A stretch of 64,000 bases of DNA from Roseomonas gilardii subsp. gilardii (GTDB taxonomy: Bacteria; Pseudomonadota; Alphaproteobacteria; Acetobacterales; Acetobacteraceae): contig NZ_CP095554.1 of assembly GCF_023078375.1 (NCBI RefSeq), forward strand, positions 2,406,501 to 2,470,500, written 5' to 3'. Shown here piece after piece: positions 26,575 through 36,148 of the stretch. Under the pieces are notes generated by a model. The model ran no database searches, was not told where the DNA came from, and saw only the letters and a program-made list of their open reading frames with translations. Numbering within the stretch: the stretch's first letter is position 1; every line of letters begins with the position of its first letter. A program made the translations under genes and the position numbers.

Positions 26575-27759
26575 ATGAGCGACACCCTGCTTTCCCCTCC
26601 CGAAGCGCCCCTTCCCGATGAGGCGGACCGCCTCTGGGACTCGCTGCTGCGACGCGAGCCGCGCCGCGACGCGGTCTATGCGGTGACAACGCAGGGCGTC
26701 TGGTGCCGCTTCGGCTGCCCCTCGCGCCTGCCCCTGCGCCGCAACACCCGCTTCTTCGCCGATGGCGGGGCGGCGGAGGCGGCGGGCTTCCGGCCCTGCC
26801 GGCGCTGCGACCCTCGTGGCGAGCGGAGCCGGCTGCATGCCGAGGCCGTGCGCGCCGCCTGCGAGATGATCGAGACGGCGGAGGGCATCCCCTCCCTGGC
26901 CGTGCTGGCGGAACGGGCAGGCTATGCCCGGCATCACTTCCTGCGCCTGTTCCGCGAGGTGACGGGCGTGACGCCACGTTCCTATGCCGAGGGCGTGCGG
27001 GCCCGGCGGCTGCAACGCGCGCTGGGCGAGGGCGCGCGCGTGGCGGATGCGGTCGCGGAGGCCGGTTTCGGCAGCGAGAGCCGCGTCTACGGGGCGCCGG
27101 GCAGCGTGCTGGGCATGACGCCGGGCGCGGCGCGGCGGGGCGGGGCGGGGGAGGAGATCCGGACCGCCTTCGCCGAGAGCACCCTGGGCCTGCTGCTGGT
27201 GGGCGCCACGGAGAAGGGGGTCTGCTTCCTGGGATTCGGGGAGGACCGGGAGGGGCTGGAGGGCGACCTGCGGCACCGTTTCCCCCGGGCCGCGATCCGC
27301 CCGGCGCCAGAGGAGCTGGCGGACATCCTGCGCGGCGTGGTGGGCTTCATCGCGGAGCCGAAGGCGGCCCTGTCGCTGCCGCTGGACCTGCGCGGCACCG
27401 CCTTCCAGCGGCGGGTCTGGGAGGCACTGCAACGCATCCCCCTGGGCGAGACGCGCAGCTATGGCGCTCTGGCCCGCGCCATGGGCGAGCCCCGGGCGGT
27501 GCGGGCGGTGGCACGGGCCTGTGCCTGCAACCCGGTCTCGCTGGCGGTGCCCTGCCACCGCGTGCTGGGGCAGGATGGCGACCTCACCGGCTACCGCTGG
27601 GGCCTGGAGCGCAAGCGGGCGCTGCTGGCCGGCGAGGCGGCGGGGCAAGGGGCGCGGGCATCACGCCCCGGGAAGGACCGGTCCGCGCGAGCGGCCTGTC
27701 CCGCCGACGAACCCCCGGGTGGGCGCAGCACGGCCACGGCCGGGGCCGTGGCGGGCTGA
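26575..27759 (+). CDS. ada: Ada: methylphosphotriester-sensing regulator and O6-methylguanine-DNA methyltransferase
   Basis: A 394-residue three-domain Ada. N-terminal zinc domain with the Cys set W-C-R-F-G-C-P near residue 42 and F-R-P-C-R-R-C-D near 75. AraC-type helix-turn-helix: L-A-V-L-A-E-R-A-G-Y-A-R-H-H-F-L-R-L-F near 105. C-terminal methyltransferase with the acceptor Cys in A-V-P-C-H-R-V near 330. It repairs alkylated DNA and, when methylated, activates its own regulon. The ATG at 26575 has AGGAAG. The last 45 residues are an unusual Arg/Ala/Gly-rich tail. Confidence 0.95.
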   Translation: MSDTLLSPPEAPLPDEADRLWDSLLRREPRRDAVYAVTTQGVWCRFGCPSRLPLRRNTRFFADGGAAEAAGFRPCRRCDPRGERSRLHAEAVRAACEMIETAEGIPSLAVLAERAGYARHHFLRLFREVTGVTPRSYAEGVRARRLQRALGEGARVADAVAEAGFGSESRVYGAPGSVLGMTPGAARRGGAGEEIRTAFAESTLGLLLVGATEKGVCFLGFGEDREGLEGDLRHRFPRAAIRPAPEELADILRGVVGFIAEPKAALSLPLDLRGTAFQRRVWEALQRIPLGETRSYGALARAMGEPRAVRAVARACACNPVSLAVPCHRVLGQDGDLTGYRWGLERKRALLAGEAAGQGARASRPGKDRSARAACPADEPPGGRSTATAGAVAG

Positions 27760-27766
27760 ACCCGCG

Positions 27767-28239
27767 CTACTTCTTCGCCGGGGCGGGCTTGGCGGCCTGC
27801 GCCGGCGGAGTGGCCCCCTTGGAGGGCGGCGGCGCGGCCTGGGCGCCCGGCGGGGGTTGCCACGGAAGCTCAGCGTCTCCGTTCCCACCTGATCGGTGCC
27901 CACCAGCGTCCATTGGCCGGTCAGCGTGCCGTTGGGCAGGATCTTGTAGATCGCCAGGCCGGGCTGGCCGCCCGCCGTGAAGCCCACCGCGAAATTCTCC
28001 TTGGTGGACATGGCATAGCCCTCGTAGCGGCCGATGTTGGTTTCCCAGAGCACCTGCCAGGAGGCCTCGCCGACACGGTGCATGGCGAGGGTGCCGTCAT
28101 AGGAGGAGCCGTCGGGCCCGTTGCCGATGACGTTGTAGAAGCCGTCCTTCTGCGCATGCGCCGCCGTGGGGACGGCGAGGCAGAGGCCCAGCGGCAGGAG
28201 GGCGGTGATGAGCCCCGTCAGGAGCCGGCGGCGGAACAT
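27767..28239 (-). CDS. Secreted protein of unknown function, 3' part frameshifted
   Basis: Starts M-F-R-R-R-L-L-T-G-L with a signal peptide ending A-A-H-A-Q. The mature part is beta-rich (G-F-Y-N-V-I-G-N-G, L-A-M-H-R-V-G, W-Q-V-L-W-E-T-N-I-G-R-Y-E-G) and well formed to T-E-T-L-S-F-R-G-N-P. As sequenced, the frame then turns into an Arg/Pro run that continues to 27661 inside ada. Adding one G to the G5 run at 27852-27856 instead gives a Pro/Ala/Lys tail ending P-A-P-A-K-K-stop at 27767, clear of ada. I annotate that end. It starts eight bases after the pyk stop. Function unknown. Confidence 0.65.
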
Positions 28240-28246
28240 CCGGGAA

Positions 28247-29706
28247 TCAGCCTTTCTTGTCTGGTGCCTTGTCGCCGACGGTGGCGACGCGGAGGGCGTT
28301 GGTGGTGCCGGCCTGGCCGAAGGGGACGCCCGCGGTGACGACGATCTCCTCGCCGCGATTGGCGAAGCCCTCGGTGGAGGCGGCACGGGTGGCGCGGCCG
28401 ACCATCTCGGTCATCGAGTGCGGCGTGGCGGAGTGCAGCGCATGCGCGCCCCAGACCACGGCAAGGCGGCGGGCGGTGTCCTCCTCCGGCGTCAGGGCCA
28501 GGATGGGGGAGGAGGGCCGCTCCCGCGCCACACGCAGCGTGGTGGAGCCGGTGGAGGTGAAGGTGGCGATCGCCTGGGCGCCGATGGTGGCGGCCACCTG
28601 CCGGGCGGCGGTGGCGATGGCGCCGGCGGTGGTGGCCAGCGGTTCCGGCCGGGCGGCATCCGTCAGGCGCCGCCAGCCCTCGTCGCTCTCCACGCGGGAC
28701 AGGATGCGGTCCATCATGTTGACCGCCTCGAAGGGGTACTGGCCCGCCGCGCTCTCGGCCGAGAGCATCACCGCATCGGCGCCGTCGAAGACCGCGGTGG
28801 CGACATCCGAAGCCTCGGCCCGGGTGGGCGCGGGGGCGGAGATCATGCTCTCCAGCATCTGGGTCGCCACCACCACAGGCAGGCCGCGGTTGCGCGCGGC
28901 ACGCACGATGCGCTTCTGGATCAGCGGCACTTCCTCGGGCGGGCATTCCACGCCCAGGTCGCCGCGTGCCACCATGACGCAGTCGGTCAGCGACAGGATC
29001 GCGTCGAGATTCTCGACCGCCTGCGGCTTCTCCATCTTCACCATGATCCAGGCGCGGCCATCGGCGATCTTCTTCGCCTCCGCCACGTCCTCGGGGCGCT
29101 GCACGAAGCTCAGGCCGATATACTCGATGCCCAGCGGCAGCACGAAGGCGAGATCGGCGCGGTCCTTCTCCGTCAGCGCAGGGATCGGCAGCACCACGTC
29201 GGGCACGTTCACGCCCTTGCGGTCGGACAGCGGGCCGCCCACCACCACCTCGGTCTCCAGGTGGTCCTCGCGCTTGCGGGTCACGCGCAGGCGCAGCTTG
29301 CCGTCGTCGAGCAGCAGCGTGGTGCCGATGTTCGCGGCCGCGATGATCTCGGGATGCGGGAGCTGCACGCGCCGCGAATCGCCCGGCACCGGCGAGAGGT
29401 CGAGGCGGAAGCCCTGCCCCGTCTGCAACTGCACCCGGCCGCCGCCGAACTTGCCGACCCGCAGCTTCGGCCCCTGCACATCGGCCAGGATGCCGATCGG
29501 GCGGCCGACCTTCTTCTCCAGCGCCCGGATCGAGACGATGTTGGCGGCGTGGCCCTCATGCGAGCCATGGCTGAAATTCAGCCGGAACACGTCCGCGCCC
29601 GCGCGGAACAGGCGCTCGATCATCTCCGGTGTCGAACTCGCCGGGCCCAGCGTGGCCACGACCTTGCGGTGCGGCGCCGGCGGCGCAACGGAATCCTCTG
29701 TGGCAT
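28247..29706 (-). CDS. pyk: Pyruvate kinase (5' end apparently frameshifted)
   Basis: About 485 residues. Family motifs: A-T-L-G-P-A-S-S-T near the start, F-R-L-N-F-S-H-G-S-H near 45, D-V-Q-G-P-K-L-R near 80, V-M-V-A-R-G-D-L-G-V-E near 245 and A-T-Q-M-L-E-S-M near 285. It makes pyruvate and ATP from phosphoenolpyruvate. The only ATG with a strong ribosome-binding site (AGGAGG, 29706) reads M-P-Q-R-I-P-L-R-R-R-R-R-T but is one frame away from the body; one missing base near 29661-29665 would join them. Without it, translation would have to begin at a GTG at 29659, cutting into the first strand. Confidence 0.9.
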
Positions 29707-29877
29707 GAAGCCTCCTGAAAGGGTCCGGCCGGAAGGGACAGGGTCGGCAAGAGGCCGCCAGCTTCCGGCAAGGCCTCTTCCCACAGGCGTCCCTGGGTGC
29801 CAAGCCGGGGTGGACGTGAAGCGGGTTGCGCCCAGCGCGGGGCAAGGGTGCGGGGCCAAGGGCTGGGGATATCGGCG

Positions 29878-30402
29878 ATGACGGAAGGGCCGGGCGAGGC
29901 CGCCCCCTGGCGGGCCATGGCGGCGGCGGATCTCGCTTCCGTCGGGTGGGTCGCGGAGCGGGTGCATGCCGACTACCCGGAGGATGCGGCGGTCTTCGCC
30001 GAACGCCTGTCGCTCTTCCCCGAAGGCTGCCTGGTGCTGGCCCCCGCATCCGGAGGGATCGGCGGCTACGTGATCGCCCATCCCTGGCAGATCGGGCAGC
30101 CACCCGCCCTGAACAGCCTGCTCGGCGCCCTGCCGGCGGCCCCGGATACGCTCTACATCCACGATATCGCCCTGCTGCCGGACCGGCGCGGGGGTGGGGC
30201 CGCCATGCAGGCGCTGGCGCGGCTGGAAGACCTGGCGCGCCGGCAAGGGCTGCCGGGCCTGTCGCTCGTGGCGGTCGGGGGATCGCCCGGCTTCTGGCTC
30301 CGGCGCGGCTTCCGGGAGCAGGCGGACGAGGCACTGCACGGGAAGCTGCGGAGCTATGACGGGGCGGCGCGTTATATGGTGAAGGACCTCGCCGCGGGCT
30401 GA
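29878..30402 (+). CDS. GNAT family N-acetyltransferase
   Basis: A 174-residue acyl-CoA-dependent acetyltransferase. Strand and motif A are visible: Y-I-H-D-I-A-L-L-P-D-R-R-G-G-G-A-A-M near residue 85-105 (acetyl-CoA pyrophosphate loop R-R-G-G-G), then L-S-L-V-A-V-G-G-S-P-G-F-W-L-R-R-G-F. The acceptor is unknown. Divergent from pyk. Confidence 0.85.
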   Translation: MTEGPGEAAPWRAMAAADLASVGWVAERVHADYPEDAAVFAERLSLFPEGCLVLAPASGGIGGYVIAHPWQIGQPPALNSLLGALPAAPDTLYIHDIALLPDRRGGGAAMQALARLEDLARRQGLPGLSLVAVGGSPGFWLRRGFREQADEALHGKLRSYDGAARYMVKDLAAG

Positions 30403-30662
30403 TGCCGGCCCACCGGCCCGTCCATCCCTGGGCCGGAAGCCATTTTTCCCTTGCGGAAAGATGGCCGAATGTCCATGTTCCTGCCCGATCCGGGCCCCTC
30501 TGGCGTCCCGGCGGATCGGCCGGCCTGTCCCACGGACAGGGCCGCGCGCGTTCCGCCACCGCGATGTCGGATCACCTTTCGCGCAACCGGGCCCGGCGCG
30601 CATCCAGAATTCCCGCATGCGGATTCTGCCGTCTGGCCCTTTGAGAGGAGGAGCCACCCGGC

Positions 30663-31688
30663 ATGGAGGCCTCACCGCTTTTCTGGGTCCTGTTCAACGC
30701 GGGCGTCCTTGGCCTGCTGCTGCTCGACCTCGGCGTCTTCGCGAAGAAGGATGCCAGCGGCGCGCCCGCGCCCGTTCCCGTGCGCACCGCGCTGATCAAA
30801 TCCGCCGCCTATATCGCCCTGGCGCTGCTGTTCTTCGGCTGGATGCGGATGAGCTACGGCCTCACGCCCGAGGAACGGGCGACCAACAGCCTGGAATTCC
30901 TCACCGGCTACCTGATCGAGTGGTCGCTCTCGGTCGACAACATCTTCGTCTTCGTCCTGCTCTTCGCCCGCTTCGGCGTGCCGGCGGCCTATCAGCACCG
31001 CGTGCTGTTCTGGGGCATCATCGGCGCCCTGGTGATGCGCGGCGTGATGATCCTGGTCGGCACCGCGCTGCTGCGCGAATTCGACTGGCTGATGGTGGTC
31101 TTCGGCCTGTTCCTGGTCTGGTCGGGCTGGAAGATGCTGCGTTCCGCCGAGCAGGAGCACGACCCCGCCGACAGCGGCGTGCTCCGCTGGATGCGGGCGC
31201 GCCTGCCGGTGACGGACGGCTTCCGCGGCAATGCCTTCACCGTGCGGGAGGCCGGCAGGTGGATGGTCACGCCGCTGCTTCTGGTGCTGGTGCTGATCGA
31301 GCTGACGGACCTGTTCTTCGCGCTGGACAGCATTCCGGCCATCTTCGCCGTCTCGACCGACCCGTTCATCGTCTACACGGCGAATGTCTTCGCCATCCTG
31401 GGCCTGCGCGCGATGTACTTCGCCCTGGCGGGGGTGATCCACCGCTTCCACTACCTGAAGCACGGGCTCTCGGTGGTGCTGATGATCGTGGGCGCGAAGA
31501 TGCTGGCCAACTGGTATGCGGGCGGCAAGGCGGTGCCGGTGGAATACGCGCTGCTGCTGACCGGCGCGATCATCGCCACCTCCATCGCCCTGTCGCTGTG
31601 GAAGACCCGCAACGACAAGCCGCAGGACGTGGCGCATCAGGGGGCCGCACCGGAGAAGGTGGAGGCGCTGAGCGGCAAGAGCGGCTGA
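30663..31688 (+). CDS. TerC/Alx family membrane protein
   Basis: A 341-residue integral membrane protein with about eight helices. The family's acidic intramembrane motifs are present: S-L-S-V-D-N-I-F-V-F near residue 85 and F-F-A-L-D-S-I-P-A-I-F-A near 220. Alx/TerC proteins are linked to manganese export and to tellurite resistance. The upstream 260 bases hold GAGAGGAGGAG as ribosome-binding site; I could not recognise a yybP-ykoY manganese riboswitch there. Confidence 0.9.
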   Translation: MEASPLFWVLFNAGVLGLLLLDLGVFAKKDASGAPAPVPVRTALIKSAAYIALALLFFGWMRMSYGLTPEERATNSLEFLTGYLIEWSLSVDNIFVFVLLFARFGVPAAYQHRVLFWGIIGALVMRGVMILVGTALLREFDWLMVVFGLFLVWSGWKMLRSAEQEHDPADSGVLRWMRARLPVTDGFRGNAFTVREAGRWMVTPLLLVLVLIELTDLFFALDSIPAIFAVSTDPFIVYTANVFAILGLRAMYFALAGVIHRFHYLKHGLSVVLMIVGAKMLANWYAGGKAVPVEYALLLTGAIIATSIALSLWKTRNDKPQDVAHQGAAPEKVEALSGKSG

Positions 31689-31911
31689 TCCGGGCCGGCG
31701 GCCTGCCTCGGCCCCGGCCGGGGCGGCATCTTGCATCCGGCCGCAGCGAGGGCCAGCGAATGGCAGGTTCAGGAGCCCCAATGGGAGACCGGAGCTCCTG
31801 GCGGACAGAGGAGTATGGGGGGCTGAGGCCATGCCTCAGCCGGAGCCTTCCCCCGGGCCGAAAACGCGACGCCGGACCATCCAGCGCCGTCGCGACCGGT
31901 CCCGCGGCCGC

Positions 31912-33327
31912 CTACTCCGCCGGCAGCGCGCGCGGATCTGGCCGCGACAGCCGCCAGCGCAGTACATCCACCGCAAGGAAGCCGATCAGGCTGACGCCTG
32001 CGACCGGCAGTGCCCAGCCCAGTGCCAGCGCGACCGCCACGGCCGACCCGCGCTGCAGCAGGGAGAGGCGCAGGAATGCATGGAGCAGCGTCCTGGGCGG
32101 CGCTCCGGGCGCGGGGCGGTTCTGCCACCAGATGCGGTAGCCATAGAGGGTCGCGGCGATCAGCCCGACCCCGGTGGCTGCCATCAGCACCTGGCTCGCC
32201 AGCCCGAAGAGCAGGCCCATATGAAGGTCGATGCCCCAGCGGATCAGCTTGGCGACCAGAGGGAAGTCCGCGAAGTCGGCGCGATCCGTCACCGCCAGCG
32301 TGCGCGGGTCGATGGCCACCGTATCCGCCTGCGTCGGCCAGTTCCGGTCGAATTCCCGCACCACCCAGGCCTGTCCGCTGCGCGGCAGGCGAAGCTCCAC
32401 CAGTGGCGAATTGATACCGGCGGCCCGTGCCACGGCCAGCACGGCGTCGAGCTGCGGAACCGGTGCCGACAGGGCTGGCGACGCGGCGGTGGCCGGCATC
32501 GCCGCGCCGCTGGCGTGATGGCCCGCATGTTCCTCTGCATGCTGCGCGCCGGGCGCTCCGGCTGAGCCCCGGGCTGCATCCGTCGCGTCCGCTGGCAGGG
32601 CGAGACTTACCGACGGGGTCACCCAGCCAATCTCGGCGCGCAGCACGCCGATCCGCCCCCCGGCCCATTGCGACCAGGTCAGACCGGAGGCCGAGAGGAA
32701 CAGGAGGCCGAGCGAGACGGTGACGCCGATCAGCCCGTGCAGTCGCCGCGTCCGCAGGCGCCGGTTCGCCGGATTCTGCCGCGACAGCCGGCCGGTGCGC
32801 CGCCAGAGCCAGAGCAGCACGCCGCCCAGGGCCATGATCCAGAGCCAGGAGGCCGCGAGCTCGCTATAGGCGCGCCCGTAGGCGCCCAGCATCAGGTTGC
32901 TGTGCAGGTAATCCAGCGCGGTGCGGAAGGGCAGGACGCCGGTGGTGCCATAGACCGTGAGGTCGCCCCGAATCGCCAGCGTCACCGGGTCCACGAAGAC
33001 CGCGCGGCTCTCGGAATCGCCCAGGCCGGGCTGTGCGAACAGCACCCGCGTGGTGTGGCCCGGCGCGATGGCGGGCCGCACCGCCGAGAGGCGCGGCGCC
33101 GGACCGACCAGGGCACGCGCGGCCTCGGCCTGTGCCTCCAGGCTGTGCGCCGGGCCGGTCGTATCGGTGCGCAGCACGTCGCGGTACAGAGCGTTCTCGA
33201 TCTGCGGGGTCAGCACGTAGAGCGTGCCGGTGAAGGCGGCGACCAGCAGGAAGGGGCCGACGAACAGGCCGATCAGGAAGTGCAGCCGGGCGATGAAGGC
33301 CCGCAGCTCGGGATTGGCGGCGCTCAT
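31912..33327 (-). CDS. PepSY-associated transmembrane protein
   Basis: A 471-residue protein with four or more membrane helices (about residues 12-35, 140-160, 190-210 and two near 380-440), the layout of the PepSY-TM/PiuB group of inner-membrane proteins linked to iron-chelate or metal reduction. Between the helices, a periplasmic region contains a His-rich loop, H-A-E-E-H-A-G-H-H, around residue 270. Its ATG overlaps the stop of an upstream 39-codon frame, and a DUF2946-type gene lies further upstream on the same strand. No TonB receptor gene is adjacent. Confidence 0.85.
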   Translation of the reverse strand: MSAANPELRAFIARLHFLIGLFVGPFLLVAAFTGTLYVLTPQIENALYRDVLRTDTTGPAHSLEAQAEAARALVGPAPRLSAVRPAIAPGHTTRVLFAQPGLGDSESRAVFVDPVTLAIRGDLTVYGTTGVLPFRTALDYLHSNLMLGAYGRAYSELAASWLWIMALGGVLLWLWRRTGRLSRQNPANRRLRTRRLHGLIGVTVSLGLLFLSASGLTWSQWAGGRIGVLRAEIGWVTPSVSLALPADATDAARGSAGAPGAQHAEEHAGHHASGAAMPATAASPALSAPVPQLDAVLAVARAAGINSPLVELRLPRSGQAWVVREFDRNWPTQADTVAIDPRTLAVTDRADFADFPLVAKLIRWGIDLHMGLLFGLASQVLMAATGVGLIAATLYGYRIWWQNRPAPGAPPRTLLHAFLRLSLLQRGSAVAVALALGWALPVAGVSLIGFLAVDVLRWRLSRPDPRALPAE

Positions 33328-33443
33328 ACGGCGCTTCCCGGGCCGGCGGAGCGGGGGCGGCGGCCGGGGGCATGGCGGCGCACGCGCAGGATGTGGCCGA
33401 GGCGCGCGACCTCGGGCAGCCATCCATGGGAATGGTCGGGCAA
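33324..33443 (-). CDS. Candidate 39-residue protein between DUF2946 and PepSY genes
   Basis: A TTG at 33443 lies seven bases behind CAGGAG and opens a 39-residue frame (P-D-H-S-H-G-W-L-P-E-V-A-R-L-G-H-I-L then an Arg/Pro-rich tail) whose stop overlaps the PepSY ATG (ATGA). The strong ribosome-binding site and overlap suggest a translated coupling peptide with several His; the product could be metal-related. TTG starts with the same overlap style are used elsewhere here (39471). Confidence 0.4.
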   Translation of the reverse strand: MPDHSHGWLPEVARLGHILRVRRHAPGRRPRSAGPGSAV

Positions 33444-33486
33444 GAGAGTTCTCCTGAAGGAAACGGCGTATGAGGAGGGTTTCGCT

Positions 33487-33882
33487 TCAGGCCAAGGGAG
33501 GGGCGCGGGAGTGCCGGACCCGTGGCGGATCAAGAAAGGAGAAAAGGCGGACCAGCGCCAAGGTGGCGATGGCCGGGGCGGTAGCCTCGCGCGGACCCTG
33601 GATCGTCGGCAGGGGCGTCGGTTCCGCGCCCGGCATGGGGCCGGGGCAGAGGAGGCAGCAGAGCGGCGGGGCGGCATCCCGCCCGGCCGGCTGTCCGTCC
33701 TCGCCGAGCTGGATCGTCCGCATGCCGTCGGGCGAGCAGATCATCACCGTCTCGCCCTTTACGCCGTCCGGGGAGACACCGTGGGAGATGCCGGGCAGGA
33801 GATGCGGCAGCATCCCGCCCGCCCACTGCAGCAGCAGCAGGATGGCCAGGAGGCGGAGCAGGGGGCGGGCCAAGCGCGGCAT
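33487..33882 (-). CDS. DUF2946-like membrane-associated protein
   Basis: A 131-residue protein with an N-terminal hydrophobic segment (L-L-R-L-L-A-I-L-L-L-L-Q-W), a Cys pair P-L-C-C-L-L-C-P-G-P near residue 75 and a second hydrophobic region near 105. This matches DUF2946 proteins, which often sit with copper or siderophore uptake genes. Start chosen at ATG 33882 with AGGGA. Upstream of the small frame and the PepSY gene in one apparent operon. Confidence 0.6.
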   Translation of the reverse strand: MPRLARPLLRLLAILLLLQWAGGMLPHLLPGISHGVSPDGVKGETVMICSPDGMRTIQLGEDGQPAGRDAAPPLCCLLCPGPMPGAEPTPLPTIQGPREATAPAIATLALVRLFSFLDPPRVRHSRAPPLA

Positions 33883-33948
33883 CGATATGTTCCCTAGCAA
33901 CCGTGCCGGGGCCGGTCACGCCCTGGCCACGCGCCCGGGTTCGGGGGC

Positions 33949-35277
<1,329 letters not shown>

Positions 35278-35297
35278 GCGGGCGGCCCTCCGGAGGA

Positions 35298-35564
35298 TCA
35301 GACGTTGGCGCTGTGGATAGCGTCGCAGACCGCCTCGGTCACCTCCTTCGTGGTCGCCTTGCCGCCCAGGTCGGGGGTGAGGAGGCCGCTGGCGGTCAGC
35401 CGCTCCACCGCGCGCATCAGCCGCGCTGCGGCCTCCTTCTCGCCCAGGTGCTCCAGCATCTGCGCGCCGGTCCAGAAGGTGGCGATGGGGTTGGCGATGC
35501 CCTTGCCGGCGATGTCGAAGGCCGAGCCGTGGATCGGCTCGAACATCGAGGGGAAGCGGCGCAC
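35298..35564 (-). pseudogene. ttuC: Truncated tartrate/isopropylmalate dehydrogenase-family gene (3' end only)
   Basis: Only the last 88 residues of an isocitrate/isopropylmalate-dehydrogenase-fold protein remain: R-R-F-P-S-M-F-E-P-I-H-G-S-A, D-I-A-G-K-G-I-A-N-P-I-A-T and a C-terminal T-T-K-E-V-T-E-A-V. The linkage to glycerate kinase points to TtuC-type tartrate dehydrogenase. Homology stops abruptly near 35560, an in-frame TAG lies just upstream, and opposite-strand sigma-factor sequence begins. The N-terminal three quarters, including the NAD site, is absent. Confidence 0.75.
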
Positions 35565-35565
35565 C

Positions 35566-35705
35566 CGGCGCGAGCACTATGCCGGCCCGTGGCTGCCCGA
35601 GCCGGTGCGGGGCGCGGCGGCCGCTGCTGCATCTGGGTCGGATCAACAACCTGCCAGGCTATGCGACGCTGGCGGCCGATGGGCTGCCGCAGGTCACGGC
35701 GCTCG
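35566..35705 (+). pseudogene. Remnant of an ECF41/SigJ-type RNA polymerase sigma factor
   Basis: Two fragments in different frames read like this family. The first is R-R-E-H-Y-A-G-P-W-L-P-E-P-V, the linker after sigma region 2. The second, about 20 codons later, is I-N-N-L-P-G-Y-A-T-L-A-A-D-G-L-P-Q-V-T-A-L-E, a strand of the C-terminal SnoaL-like domain. Roughly 200 residues between them, and both ends, are missing. It abuts the truncated ttuC on the other strand, marking a rearrangement. Confidence 0.5.
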
Positions 35706-35776
35706 AAGGGGGGGAGACTGGCGAAGCGGGGGCGGCGATGCCACTTGTGCCGCCGGACGCATTCCGGAGGACCCGC

Positions 35777-36124
35777 ATGCCCGCACCGCAGCCCGAGGCC
35801 ATCATCGACACCGGCGCCGCCGCCCATCTCACGCCCGAGCAGCGCGAGGCGCTGGAGGCCGCCGCCTTCCGCAAGCTGGTGGCGCATCTGCGGAGCCGGA
35901 CGGATGTGCAGAACATCGACCTGATGAACCTCGCCGGCTTCTGCCGCAACTGCATGTCGCGCTGGTACCGCGAGGCCGCCGCCGACCGGGGCATCGCCAT
36001 GGAGGACCCGGCGGCGCGCGAGGCGATCTACGGCATGCCCTACAAGGAATGGCAGGCGAAGCACCAGCGCGAGGCGACGGCGGAACAGAAGGCCGCCTTC
36101 GCCGCCGCCAATCCCGGCCACTGA
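35777..36124 (+). CDS. DUF1244 domain-containing protein
   Basis: A 115-residue protein of the DUF1244 family, with the signature N-L-A-G-F-C-R-N-C-M-S-R-W-Y near residue 55 and Y-G-M-P-Y-K-E-W-Q-A-K-H near 85. Small helical cytoplasmic protein of unknown function, conserved in alpha- and gammaproteobacteria. Start at 35777, six bases after GGAGG. Confidence 0.88.
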   Translation: MPAPQPEAIIDTGAAAHLTPEQREALEAAAFRKLVAHLRSRTDVQNIDLMNLAGFCRNCMSRWYREAAADRGIAMEDPAAREAIYGMPYKEWQAKHQREATAEQKAAFAAANPGH

Positions 36125-36148
36125 GGGCAGGGGAGTAACGCGACGGGA

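Noticed and set aside
30403-30662. yybP-ykoY manganese riboswitch before the TerC gene
   Set aside because: TerC genes often have one, but I could not find the conserved internal-loop sequences in this leader.
35566-35705. Insertion sequence causing the ttuC truncation
   Set aside because: No transposase residues, terminal inverted repeats or target duplication are visible; a deletion fits better.
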